Assembly (NCBI GenBank): GCA_001642415.1
Contig: LTDK01000179.1
Span: forward strand, 62,001 to 126,000
Direction of reading: 5' to 3'
Length of the DNA: 64,000 bases
From: Nematocida ironsii
Taxonomy: Eukaryota; Microsporidia
A program made the position numbers and the translations under genes. The notes beneath the pieces are model-generated. The model searched no databases, was not told the origin of the DNA, and was given only the letters and a program-made list of their open reading frames with translations. Below, piece after piece: positions 41,511 to 51,712 of this stretch (the first letter of the stretch is position 1; each line of letters starts with the position of its first letter).

Positions 41511-43733
41511 TTAAAACAAATTATAATTAGGATGAAGAAGAATGCTTCTATTCTCTCCCTGTTCATAAAAAACACCTTCTTTGTATATCAGTTGGTCAAT
41601 TAGTCCTGATACTTTTTCTTGCATATTGAAATATTCATCTTCTGTGGGAATTTCACTCTCGTTTTCTTCAATAAATGCTTTAATAAGGCCTTCTTTGGAG
41701 ATTCCGTCTGTTCTGGCGTTCATCTGAACAATCTTCACTAAAGAAGAGGTCATTTTAATGTACTCATCGAATGTAATTGTGTAAACTCTCTCACCAACTG
41801 CATCTGCTACTGAGAGTCTTATGTCATCAGTTAGTACATTCATTATGGATCCTGAGAGAAGAAGGTATGCTTGCTCAACACACTCTTCTGTTACCGTGGC
41901 ATACCCAAATATTTTAGCAACTGCTTCACTTAGCCTAATAATACTTTCTAACTGCCTGGGAGTCGCACTAAATGCATGGACTGAATTGTTCTTTCTGATT
42001 TCCAGATACTTTTGTACAATTGCATCTCCTGCTTCCTTTGACAGAACTGGCTCTCTTGTTTTTACTACACGTATAAAGGTCTTAACATCCTCAATGGAAA
42101 AGAACGTGTCCTGCAACGAGATTGGTTCTCCGTGTGCCATGTGGCTTTTAAGAATATGGTTGGAGATAATTTGGTCGTGCTCTATGCTGATGCTGTCTAC
42201 AAGAATAAAGAACAAGTCAAACCTGGACATAATTGGCGGGGACAGCCTTACATTCTGTCTGAGGGTTTTTCGCATGTCATACCTTCCTTTTACTGGGTTG
42301 GCAGCTGCTAGTATTTTTGTTCTGGCACTGAGTGTGGCATGTATACCTCCCTTTGCTATTGTTATAGACTGCTGCTCCATGGCCTCGTGAATTGCAACTC
42401 TGTCTCTCTCATCCATTTTATCAAACTCGTCAATACAGCACACTCCACTGTCACTCAGCATAAGTGCACCAGCTTCAATACTGAACTCACCGGTGTCATC
42501 TTTTATTACACTTGCAGTAAGACCTGCTGCACTAGATCCTTTCCCTGAGGTGTATACTCCCCTGTCGACTAATGTGCTTGTTTGCTTAAGGAATTGTGAT
42601 TTTGCTGTTCCTGGGTCTCCCACTAAAAGTATATTTATGTCTCCTCTTAAAGGAATCCCCTCTGAAGTCTTTTTAGACGTACCTCCAACAAGCATAAGAA
42701 GAATTGCCATTTTAATATTCTCATGCCCACAGATCGATGGAAAAAGACTGTTTGCTAGTTTGGAAAGGAGCCCTGGTGTCTGTGACATTGTCTCTACCTT
42801 TATCTTATCCAGCGCAGTAATATTTTCTACCTTCTGATTCTTTTCTAATAATGTAGTGTACGGATCATTCTGTCTCTTTGACACGGAAATGCCCAAGAAA
42901 ATCAGCTCGTGATTAATTCCCTTTCCCTGCGCAATCTTTCCTCGCACTGCATCTGCCTCTGGTGCTTTTGAAAGACCAACTTTAGTAGTATTACTGTGGC
43001 CAAGTGCATCTCTCATGCAGGGAGAAGCTGTTAAATACCCTGTTATGATCACACTATCGCCTGGCTTGGCAATTTCAACCAGGTCATTTCTTAGCAGAAC
43101 CTCAATTGTTCTTGGCATGGCCTGTGAGTCTCCTGTTTCCCCAACGGGCTCTTGTACACGAACCTTTTGGTAGTCACTGAATTTAGACTCATCCACGCAC
43201 AGCCGGAACTTACTCCTGTTTAAACACATTGGGTTTATGCAGCCAAGTGGCTGTCTGTATATCCTCTCCTGAACAATACCTCGCACTAATGCTTTACACT
43301 CTAAGCACTCAAAAGTGCCCTCTAATAATTCTGGCTTAGACTGAGAAGACCGTGTAACTATGCCTGAAAATGATATTAACTGCCCAAGAAGGCTGGTCTT
43401 AAGATCCCTCACTGAATATATCACATCAAGTCCGTATATACAGGGAATAAACTCTTCCTCTCTTGTGGATATTCCTTTCTTTTTGAACTCGGGGCAATAT
43501 TTTGCCGTAAGTATTTCTATGGCTTTGGAAATGTGCTTCTCCATGCTTGGAAAGTTTCTTTTTGCTTCTATTGCCAGTGCTTGGTCATGGTTGAACATGT
43601 CAGAGTAGTCTATTGGTATTGACCTGCGATTCTCTTCTATTGCCTTCTTTATTTCTTCGACATATTTCCTGTTTCTGTTCTGGTCCTGTGCCTCTAAAAA
43701 GTCTACACATTTCTGCGTACAGCTTGTCTCCAT
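41511..43733 (-). CDS. MCM6: Replicative helicase subunit MCM6
   Basis: A 740-residue MCM ATPase. The N-terminal zinc motif reads FECLECKALV ... CINPMC, Walker A is GDPGTAKSQ at about 370, Walker B and the arginine finger are MSRFDLFFILVD at about 500. The helix-2 insert KGGIHATLSARTKILAAANP and the block LRQNVRLSPP, plus SIMNVLT near the lid and a short winged C-terminus, match MCM6 rather than the other MCM subunits. It works in the MCM2-7 ring at origins and forks. Confidence 0.86.
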   Translation of the reverse strand: METSCTQKCVDFLEAQDQNRNRKYVEEIKKAIEENRRSIPIDYSDMFNHDQALAIEAKRNFPSMEKHISKAIEILTAKYCPEFKKKGISTREEEFIPCIYGLDVIYSVRDLKTSLLGQLISFSGIVTRSSQSKPELLEGTFECLECKALVRGIVQERIYRQPLGCINPMCLNRSKFRLCVDESKFSDYQKVRVQEPVGETGDSQAMPRTIEVLLRNDLVEIAKPGDSVIITGYLTASPCMRDALGHSNTTKVGLSKAPEADAVRGKIAQGKGINHELIFLGISVSKRQNDPYTTLLEKNQKVENITALDKIKVETMSQTPGLLSKLANSLFPSICGHENIKMAILLMLVGGTSKKTSEGIPLRGDINILLVGDPGTAKSQFLKQTSTLVDRGVYTSGKGSSAAGLTASVIKDDTGEFSIEAGALMLSDSGVCCIDEFDKMDERDRVAIHEAMEQQSITIAKGGIHATLSARTKILAAANPVKGRYDMRKTLRQNVRLSPPIMSRFDLFFILVDSISIEHDQIISNHILKSHMAHGEPISLQDTFFSIEDVKTFIRVVKTREPVLSKEAGDAIVQKYLEIRKNNSVHAFSATPRQLESIIRLSEAVAKIFGYATVTEECVEQAYLLLSGSIMNVLTDDIRLSVADAVGERVYTITFDEYIKMTSSLVKIVQMNARTDGISKEGLIKAFIEENESEIPTEDEYFNMQEKVSGLIDQLIYKEGVFYEQGENRSILLHPNYNLF

Positions 43734-44398
43734 GGGCTTAAAACATTTTATTGCAGATTTATACTTCTCAGATTTAAATTATAACAAAGTAAACTCAAAT
43801 GGTTTCACTCCATTTGGCCTAATTAACGATATAAATACTGTATTTATGATAATAATCCACTCATACTAGTATTTCACATAAATAGTTCTCTTACATGAGA
43901 TATATTCATTATAACAGTTACATATTTAATAATAGCCCATATAATATTTATATTGTATTACTAAACAATAAACCACTCAATAGACTAATTATTTACTATA
44001 ATCATAATTAATTTTGAGTTATATCAGAAAAGGCATATTTCTATTATAAGTAGCTATAGGAATATACTTTAAAAAAGTAATAAACATCCTGTTTAATATA
44101 ACTCGAATGAACTCTTAAAATATAAAATAGAAATGTAGTATAATGCCTTTTATATGTATTTATATGTAATAATAAAATATCCTATTTAGATAGTTCTAAT
44201 ATATATGAAATTTACAAATAATATAGCTAAAATTGTATAAGAAGTACTGTAATTGCTGCCTGGTTACGATTATACTAAATGGTACTATATGCTAAAGTAG
44301 TATGTCATATGCACACATTCTGATAATTTAGTATTTATTTGGTATTTTGTTTGTATATAGTAATAAGAGTTAATATAGAATAATTTTATAAAACAATA
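43734..44398. other. Spacer between MCM6 and UBX gene
   Basis: AT-rich, about 665 bases upstream of both flanking genes (divergent). Only short simple stretches (tatatgtaataataaaatat) are seen; no repeat family member, RNA gene or ORF. Confidence 0.45.
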
Positions 44399-44908
44399 AT
44401 GGTATACAGCTCAGGGCAAGAGAAGGGAACACAAGAAGAAAAGGAAATTCTTCTAAAGAAAAAAGAAGAACAACGACAAAAAGAAGAAAAAGAAAAGAGG
44501 GAGTATGAAGATCACCTGCAAAGACTCAGAAACCTAATAAAAGAAGACAGAAAGAATAACTTAGAAAAGGCTCAGATAGAAATAGATGGATTAATAGCCA
44601 TGCAGACAGTTTCATTGAAGAACTCTCATATAAGGCCTCTTACAGCGAACAGAGACATACAAACAGTCAGTCCAAACAGTGAAGAAATTAGAATTAAAAT
44701 AATCCATGATACAAAGAAAAAACTGCATACTTTAAAAACAGATGCAACTGTACGCGATCTTAAAAACATACTAAAAGCAGACTTTGGAATAAAAAAACCA
44801 AAGGCATTTATTTCTACAGTGGGTGAGATTGATTTCAGTACAGAAACAACACTTCTTAAGGATATTGGTGTGTCAGATATGGACACAATATACGTACACA
44901 GCTTATAA
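44399..44908 (+). CDS. UBX-domain protein with coiled coil
   Basis: A 169-residue protein. Residues 8-60 form a highly charged coiled coil (KEILLKKKEEQRQKEEKEKR). From about 92 the sequence looks like a UBX fold: IRIKIIHDTKKKLHTL, a helix TVRDLKNILKADFG, and the end TTLLKDIGVSDMDTIYVHSL, in which the UBX tail LL.iGl...ti.v is typical. UBX proteins bind the p97/Cdc48 ATPase. No N-terminal UBA domain is present. Assignment is by pattern only. Confidence 0.7.
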   Translation: MVYSSGQEKGTQEEKEILLKKKEEQRQKEEKEKREYEDHLQRLRNLIKEDRKNNLEKAQIEIDGLIAMQTVSLKNSHIRPLTANRDIQTVSPNSEEIRIKIIHDTKKKLHTLKTDATVRDLKNILKADFGIKKPKAFISTVGEIDFSTETTLLKDIGVSDMDTIYVHSL

Positions 44909-45102
44909 TTCTAGGTGTGGTTGTAATAAGATAATTACTGTTATTTTACTAAGAATCCAGAAAGTATCATGCTAATGAAGAATTTCAGTTATTTCTGGTT
45001 ATAAGCAGTGATTTATTCTGTATACTGCCTGGCTAATAATAAAAACTTCTACAGATTACTAAATAGAAAGCATCCAAGTTATTTCGAATTGTATTTATTG
45101 AG

Positions 45103-48100
45103 CTATACATACTTGGGCAGAATAAAGTAATATATCATAATTACAGAGATGGCAACTGCTACAGCAACTCCAATAGTAGAGTATATATAGTCACTAATAT
45201 TAGTACTGCTTTCTGTTGATATTTCTTTCATTTGAGTGTTTCTATCTTTACTTGATAATATTGAGCAGATGGGCTGTATTTGTATAGAGTCATCTGTATC
45301 TTGTGAATGTTTGTTTTGCCATGCATACGGCCTGTCTTTTGCTACAGAATTGATGCATTCAGTGTTCTCTGTTGTTGTGTTGTTCATACGCTCTATTTGC
45401 TTTAATACTGCTATGTTCTCTTCTGGTAATACAGATGATTGCTCTGGAATATTGAGTCTATCCACTAGAAACAGAAATGCCTGCAGGTCACTTATAGCAG
45501 GGAACATGTCAATTGATTTGTACTTTGTAGATTGCAGAAATAATACGCATTCTCTGTCTTTCACTATTTCATTTAATACTTGGCTTATTCTGCCCTCACA
45601 TAAACCCAATTCTTTTTTTGTCTTAGGATCTAATGAGTATGTAATAAAAAATGACTCAAAAAATGAAATAACTGGCGATGCAATTATATTAGGCATAATA
45701 TGCCTAAAAATACTGGTGTTAAAAATACCCATTCCTTTATAAACCAGTCTACGCAATACTTTATCATATTGCGCTCCCATATAAAGCATTTCAAGCATAG
45801 AACATTCCTGAGAATACTGCAAAATAGAAGACAATTGCGGATTATTCTTAAGTTTTTTGTACTGTTTTACACTCATGCCTGGGATTGCGTCAGATATTTT
45901 ATTTTTTCCTTCGTTACTGCTTTTTATACACGCCTTCAGTGCATCTGTATGGTTGTACTCTTTATATACATCAGTGTATAAGTAAGTATCTATTATATCT
46001 GTGTAGTATGTCATAGGTACATACTTTGTGTCAAATAAATACGGTCTGTATACCCCCACAATGTACTTGGGGGTTAGCTGCATATACACTTCTGTTTGCG
46101 CCTTCATTAGAATACAATATGAATCAATATAGTCCATAACTGCACTGTACTTATCTTTAAGTGAACTAATTAGTTTTTGCCTATTGCTTGAATCATATTG
46201 CAGAATAGGATATCCCAGTGCTATTCTGTCAGCAGATATTAGTCTTGATAGATTAACATACTTGTCTATGTTTAATAGAGTTATTTCAGTAAGTGGTAAT
46301 AAGGCAGAAGTATGCTTTATTTTGCATGTTTTTATAATATTATGTGTTTCTTGTTTTAAGCATATATTAATCCTTTCCACAGACATAACCCGATTTATGA
46401 TATTGTTGTACGTGTGTGCTATAACAAGAAGGTACTGTGCTTTCATTTCATTCTCTACTATTGAGTCAATTATGTGTAATGTATTTATCCCGAATAACAT
46501 AGTCCATTTTTCATAGAGAAGTGCACATACAGCTGTAAATAAATTCCCCAGTAGAATATTGTGGTATGTCAGTATAACTCCAAGAAGGTCAATATTATTA
46601 GAGCACGGTGTGCTTCCCGTGATTAATGGTTTATACTTAACAGTACTTTCTTTACTCTGGCTGGTACTGCTCTCTCCATGCACACTAGAACAACTTCTAT
46701 CCAGAAATAGTGGATGATGGTATGCATCCTTATACAAATCTGCAAAAGACCGATGTCCTACTAATTTTTCTATTTGCTGTATCTGCTCTGATGGTATATC
46801 ATCCATTGCATGCAATATTTTTAAAACTGATGAAACACTCATGGGAGAATATATTCCAATTATATCCTCCTGCACCATTCGTTCAATTTCACATATAAAA
46901 CTCTTTATATATGCTTTTTTGTGCTTTTGTTCTAATATACTCTCGTGATACTCAGTATCATCAATTAATTTATTAATTCTGTCTATACTTTTGCCTATCC
47001 CACTCCAAATACTCTTTAATATCTTTGGTAACTGCTCTTTAATAAAGCAACTCTTAACCACCCTACTCCAGCTATCCGTATTTATAGATATTTGTTCAAA
47101 TGTATTTGTCCGTGCTTCTATTAAAACATCTACTTCTTTACTTAAAAGAGTCTCCCATATAGGTATTGAATTATATACATACATAAAATACTTCTCTCCT
47201 ACCAATGGCTCTAATGCCTCTTGACTCAGCATAGTGAATATATATGATCTGCACACACTGTTTCTGTATATTATACTATTCCCTATTACATTATTATAAA
47301 AAAGAAGTACTTTACTAAATCCCACAGGGAAATATCCTTTCATACGTATAGATGCTCTTACATATAATTCATTAAAAAGTGAAAATAACTCATTTTGCAT
47401 AAAAAGTACTCCTACACTATTTTCTATGTTTTTAAGAGATTTCTCCCATTTTACTCCTTCTATTATATTCTGCCTATTTCCAACAACATTTTTTATTCTT
47501 TTTATACACTCATTGTATACGTCCTGTAATTCTTCTCTTTTTAATTTATTTTTATTTAGAAGATGCTCTCTAATACAAGAATAATAATAATTCTCATATA
47601 AGAATCTTTCATCTAGGAATAATTCTTCTATAAAATCGCCCATCCACTTCTCATACTTATACTCATTATGACTATTTTCTAACTTGTACAAATGCATTTT
47701 AAAATATTTATATAATCCTTCCCTTTTACACTCAATACTAGAATCTCTTTTCATATACTCATCTATTTCATTAAACCTTTCTATAATTTTATCTGTTATT
47801 AATCTAAGCCACCTAACAAGATTATACAGTGGAATGCTTTTACTTAAAATATTTTTATACTTCTCTAATACTCTGCTTACTGTTCTAATATTTTCCCTAT
47901 ACTCACTTAAATAAATAATTGAATCTTCTACTGGAATAGAAAGTAGATCGTCCCATTTAAGGTGTATACAAGTGCATTTTAAGGTTTTAATGTCTTCTTT
48001 TATATCATTGGCTGTAATTATTTCTTTATACGGGAATACTTCATACAGCACAGTATTTATCATCAGAATGTAAAATATTATCATAATACTGTTTCTTCTT

Positions 48101-48120
48101 CTGCTTTCTAATATCTTCAT
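45103..48120 (-). CDS. Large signal/anchor protein, unassigned
   Basis: A 1005-residue protein with a hydrophobic N-terminal stretch (IMIIFYILMINTVLYEVF, residues about 12-30) that could be a signal peptide or signal anchor. The body is long and cysteine-containing, with many short Ile/Tyr/Leu helices. A C-terminal membrane span (IGVAVAVAISVIMIYYFIL) is followed by three to four residues. A protein this large, between a predicted signal and a C-terminal anchor, is the layout expected of a type I membrane protein. Sequence gives no domain. Large unique surface or secreted proteins are known in Nematocida (NemLGF families), but membership is not shown here. Confidence 0.7.
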   Translation of the reverse strand: MKILESRRRNSIMIIFYILMINTVLYEVFPYKEIITANDIKEDIKTLKCTCIHLKWDDLLSIPVEDSIIYLSEYRENIRTVSRVLEKYKNILSKSIPLYNLVRWLRLITDKIIERFNEIDEYMKRDSSIECKREGLYKYFKMHLYKLENSHNEYKYEKWMGDFIEELFLDERFLYENYYYSCIREHLLNKNKLKREELQDVYNECIKRIKNVVGNRQNIIEGVKWEKSLKNIENSVGVLFMQNELFSLFNELYVRASIRMKGYFPVGFSKVLLFYNNVIGNSIIYRNSVCRSYIFTMLSQEALEPLVGEKYFMYVYNSIPIWETLLSKEVDVLIEARTNTFEQISINTDSWSRVVKSCFIKEQLPKILKSIWSGIGKSIDRINKLIDDTEYHESILEQKHKKAYIKSFICEIERMVQEDIIGIYSPMSVSSVLKILHAMDDIPSEQIQQIEKLVGHRSFADLYKDAYHHPLFLDRSCSSVHGESSTSQSKESTVKYKPLITGSTPCSNNIDLLGVILTYHNILLGNLFTAVCALLYEKWTMLFGINTLHIIDSIVENEMKAQYLLVIAHTYNNIINRVMSVERINICLKQETHNIIKTCKIKHTSALLPLTEITLLNIDKYVNLSRLISADRIALGYPILQYDSSNRQKLISSLKDKYSAVMDYIDSYCILMKAQTEVYMQLTPKYIVGVYRPYLFDTKYVPMTYYTDIIDTYLYTDVYKEYNHTDALKACIKSSNEGKNKISDAIPGMSVKQYKKLKNNPQLSSILQYSQECSMLEMLYMGAQYDKVLRRLVYKGMGIFNTSIFRHIMPNIIASPVISFFESFFITYSLDPKTKKELGLCEGRISQVLNEIVKDRECVLFLQSTKYKSIDMFPAISDLQAFLFLVDRLNIPEQSSVLPEENIAVLKQIERMNNTTTENTECINSVAKDRPYAWQNKHSQDTDDSIQIQPICSILSSKDRNTQMKEISTESSTNISDYIYSTIGVAVAVAISVIMIYYFILPKYV

Positions 48121-48711
48121 TGTTAAATATTTCTATTTTCTTCTTATATATATTTATATTATTGATTATTTCTTGTTTTATTTAAATTTCTAAGATTTAA
48201 AACCCTCCACATAATAATATTTATTTAAAGAGTATAATACACTTTAATTATAAAAGTAACACGGCATATATACTATAACCAGAAAGAAGACTATAACACA
48301 ATATACACTATACACCAGATACAGTATTATAACACAGGGCCATAACATAGCATAAGAACAATATACAGCACACCAGCAGTATAAGAATAGTACACGTGCA
48401 CTATATACTACATATATATACAATAATACTATATTATACACTATGCATAATTATATATACAGTAAATATGCAAGACTATAACACACTATACATATACACC
48501 ACATGTATACATATTATATATAATGCAGTATAATTATACACATATATTATACCATGAGTTAGTTTCTGGTTGTAAACTACTTACAATATACTGTACATAT
48601 ACGTATTACTAACACACCAATCATAGGAATAAACAGTTTCTTATTATCAATACTTATCTTTATTAATTAGTATAACCCGAAATTTCGGATTATAGGATGC
48701 GAGTTGATAAA
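48121..48711. other. Spacer rich in tataacaca/atacac stretches
   Basis: AT-rich. From about 48240 to 48560 it is a loose repeat of ctatacaccag / tataacac / atatac-type words, different from the main repeat family. A palindromic motif copy ataacccgaaatttcggattat is at 48672-48693, where two half-motifs meet tail to tail. No gene. Confidence 0.55.
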
Positions 48712-49191
48712 CTAATTTAAAACCTGTTGGTTCTCCTTAGATAGATTGTCAATTGTTTGATTGTTTTCTAAATCTTCAGATTTTTCATTTTTTACTTTCT
48801 GTTCATTTTTCTTTCTTTCTTCTTTTATTTTAGCAACTATTTTACTTATTCCTGTATCTTTCGGTTTATATATATTGGATATAGCCTTAAAGTTTTGGTC
48901 TATGATTTTTCTGATATATATATATTGGAATCTCATATCGTCTAATAATTCCAATTTGGTGCACATCTCCCGTATAAATTTATATTCAACCTCCTTACGG
49001 TCATCCGGTTTCGGGAAATAACTATTATCCATATTTGTATACTTATTAATAGTGCGGAGTTTACTATAAATGGGATTAGATGATGACTTCCATTTGGCCA
49101 CTATCAATTTTATTATCAATTCAGGCGCACAGCCATTAGCTATATCCAGACTGCAAAAGGTGATTAAGTGGTTACGATCATACTCATGCAT
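48712..49191 (-). CDS. C-terminal part of a split secreted protein
   Basis: A 159-residue open frame (from an internal ATG) of charged, Lys/Glu/Asn-rich sequence, with KIKEERKKNEQKVKNEK near the end. It is the continuation of the 49230-50966 gene: the same frame is open back to an A9 run at 49247-49255, 12 to 15 codons before this ATG. It is most likely the tail of one protein whose frame is broken by one missing or extra base, rather than a separate gene. Confidence 0.55.
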   Translation of the reverse strand: MHEYDRNHLITFCSLDIANGCAPELIIKLIVAKWKSSSNPIYSKLRTINKYTNMDNSYFPKPDDRKEVEYKFIREMCTKLELLDDMRFQYIYIRKIIDQNFKAISNIYKPKDTGISKIVAKIKEERKKNEQKVKNEKSEDLENNQTIDNLSKENQQVLN

Positions 49192-49229
49192 TAATTTTGT
49201 TACGTAAGAAGCTAGATCTTTTTGAGATT

Positions 49230-50966
49230 TTAGTGAATTTTTGTCGTTTTTTTTTCTGGTAAATTTACTAAAGTAGACAGAAGCTCAGAAGTTAGTGGAT
49301 CATCTCTATTTAGCTTAATTATATTGGCAAAAAAATTGTATTTACCATTAACTATATGTTTAATATAAAGAATGTCTGGATCATTAGGATCATTGAAAAG
49401 TATGTAAACACCAACCTCATTAATATGACTGGCTACCGTTCCAGAGTTTCCTACTTTAATAGAAATATTAGTAATTGAAATATCAACTTCAGTTAAAGTG
49501 TCAGTTCCTGGAATTGTGAATTTCAAGTTTCCTATTTTATACTTAGAGTCAATAGGACTAGGCTTTGTTATAATTTCAGTTAATTCCTTTGGTCTTAGAG
49601 TATCATTCTTATCAAAGATACAACTCCCAATCAAACTTGGGTCCTTTGAGTAATTTAGAAAGTAAGATTTATCTGGGTCAAAGTTATAAATAATCAGAGC
49701 TGTCATACTTGTTTCGTCAAATAAAGCATTTTGAATTTCCTTCAGCCGCATAGCATTGTCCTTTAAGGGTGTAGATGCATAGAACATAGACTGAAATTTC
49801 AAAATAGTTGGTATTTCTGTTGTTTTCAGTGATGCACCTGGCTTTTGATATGATTTACGCCCAGTATTGTTTATTATTGAAAAGTTATTCATAAGACATT
49901 TTACATTTCCATCGTCTTTGTATACATCATATTCAGAATTATACTGCAACGTATATACATTATCTAGAATATAAGTGGGGGCAACAGAATCGCCAGCAAG
50001 AACTGAGGCCAATACACCAAATAATTCATTATTTATGTCAAATTTTATAGAATGCCGAAATATTCTGCCGTTACTCATGCAATTGAAAGAGCATACTATC
50101 AAAACCTTGGGACGTTTTTCTATAGAACCAGTAGAATCATTTGTTTCACATTGACTATCTTCTTCCTTGTTTTCTATTTCATTATCTAATTCATTTTTAT
50201 TTTCATACTCAGAATACATTATGAAACAATTATCCCAAATATTCTGAGGAGGGATTTTTAGAAAATTCACCAGGTCTGGATATCTGCTTCTACATAAAAA
50301 ATAAGGATTTGTGTTCACAATAAAATTTCTAGTAGCTCCCATTAGCATACTTGTTAAAGACTTCTCAACTTCAATTGTAATTGGAAAGGGGTTATCAAAG
50401 TTATTTATGAATTTGCTGCCAGATGTATACATAGAATTTGCTATGTTATTATCATTTTCATCTTCAAAGCATGTATACGGCAAGATTGTAGAGTTATAAT
50501 GGTTTAGTATAATTGATGTGGATGTGTCCATATTATTCATAAAGAAATATGACTCATTCACACAAGAGAAAAGCATGTACGTAATTACTTTTGATGGTGG
50601 ATTTAGTATATAAGAACCAGAAGAGGTGTAAGGATCTCTCTGGGATCTGCGCGTGCTGTTATGCCGACTTATATACTTAATTAAATCCATTATGTCATCT
50701 ATTTGTTCGGGATATCTTAGTTCTACTTCTTTTTGAGTAGATTTGGTGCGTTTGTTTTCTTTTGTCTTGTTACTGTTGCCATTGTCATTATTATTGCTAT
50801 TGTCATTATTGTTGCAATTATTATTGTTATTCTTCTTCTTAGGTCGTGGTTTTTTCTTAGAAGGTGCAGATTCTATTGTACTGAGTATTAATAGAATGTA
50901 ACAAATTCCAGATAAAATATGCTTGACTGTTAATAATCTGGGTGCAGTGCGTGTTTGTCTATTCAT
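49230..50966 (-). CDS. Large secreted protein, frame-broken near its end
   Basis: A 578-residue frame starting with a signal peptide (MNRQTRTAPRLLTVKHILSGICYILLILSTIESA), then a Lys/Asn low-complexity stretch (about residues 38-70) and a long body with many strands and no recognised domain. It stops at 49230 just after the sequence CCA GAA AAA AAA ACG. In the next frame translation continues in 48712-49229. With one more A in the A9 run the two frames would join. Secreted Asn-rich proteins of this kind are common in Nematocida expansions, but the family is only guessed. It is upstream of nothing else in its strand. Confidence 0.72.
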   Translation of the reverse strand: MNRQTRTAPRLLTVKHILSGICYILLILSTIESAPSKKKPRPKKKNNNNNCNNNDNSNNNDNGNSNKTKENKRTKSTQKEVELRYPEQIDDIMDLIKYISRHNSTRRSQRDPYTSSGSYILNPPSKVITYMLFSCVNESYFFMNNMDTSTSIILNHYNSTILPYTCFEDENDNNIANSMYTSGSKFINNFDNPFPITIEVEKSLTSMLMGATRNFIVNTNPYFLCRSRYPDLVNFLKIPPQNIWDNCFIMYSEYENKNELDNEIENKEEDSQCETNDSTGSIEKRPKVLIVCSFNCMSNGRIFRHSIKFDINNELFGVLASVLAGDSVAPTYILDNVYTLQYNSEYDVYKDDGNVKCLMNNFSIINNTGRKSYQKPGASLKTTEIPTILKFQSMFYASTPLKDNAMRLKEIQNALFDETSMTALIIYNFDPDKSYFLNYSKDPSLIGSCIFDKNDTLRPKELTEIITKPSPIDSKYKIGNLKFTIPGTDTLTEVDISITNISIKVGNSGTVASHINEVGVYILFNDPNDPDILYIKHIVNGKYNFFANIIKLNRDDPLTSELLSTLVNLPEKKTTKIH

Positions 50967-51712
50967 AATAAATTTTTATTTTTCAAATTTTCGGGTTATA
51001 AGCCATTGGTAAACTGATTGATTACTTCCCAAAGAAATATTATTAATTTTTGGGTATTTTGGGTTATATAATAGGCCTAGGCCATAATTAAGCATATAAA
51101 AGAACAAAAAGAATATGAAAGGACCCATAAATAAATAAAAGAATAAACCCGAAATTCAACTGTATAAGTATAACAAACTAAAAATAAGAATAAAGCTGAA
51201 ATTTACAGAAAAATTATTAGTTGAATAAAAGCAAATATTCATAAATAACCATGAATTAGTCACAAATCCATTGTTTATAGCACATATCCCACTGGGCATA
51301 GTATTCAACATAAATAATTAATTAATATTTTTTGGGTTTACCCCTTATATTCTGGATTATGTAGTATAAAGTAAGATATAACTCTAAATAAGCAAGAATA
51401 AGCTGAAATTTAAATATTGTATAATGAACAGTGTATAATTTAGGATTTTTTCGGGTTATGTTCTATTGAATACCTATTAATTATACTGTATTATTATATT
51501 TAGACGTACTATTACATCTGTTATTTTCGGGGTAGCTAATTATTAACTGTATTTTATAGAATAACCCAAATATTTGAAATATTTTACTGAAACGCCCGGA
51601 AACACCCAGAAAATATTATGACAGAAGGAATATTAGAAGAATAATAAAATAGAAAAAAACAGAAAATTCCGGAAATAAAAAAGTATAAAAAAATAAAACT
51701 TTTTTATACACC
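50967..51712. other. Divergent spacer upstream of HSP70
   Basis: Shared by the leftward secreted gene and rightward HSP70. Motif copies: 50986-50999, a gggttat variant at 51061, 51143-51155 and 51448-51459. Near 51590-51600 a short gaaacgcccggaaacaccc stretch stands out for GC content. The leader to HSP70 is A/T-rich (aaaacttttttatacacc). No heat-shock element was confirmed. Confidence 0.5.
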
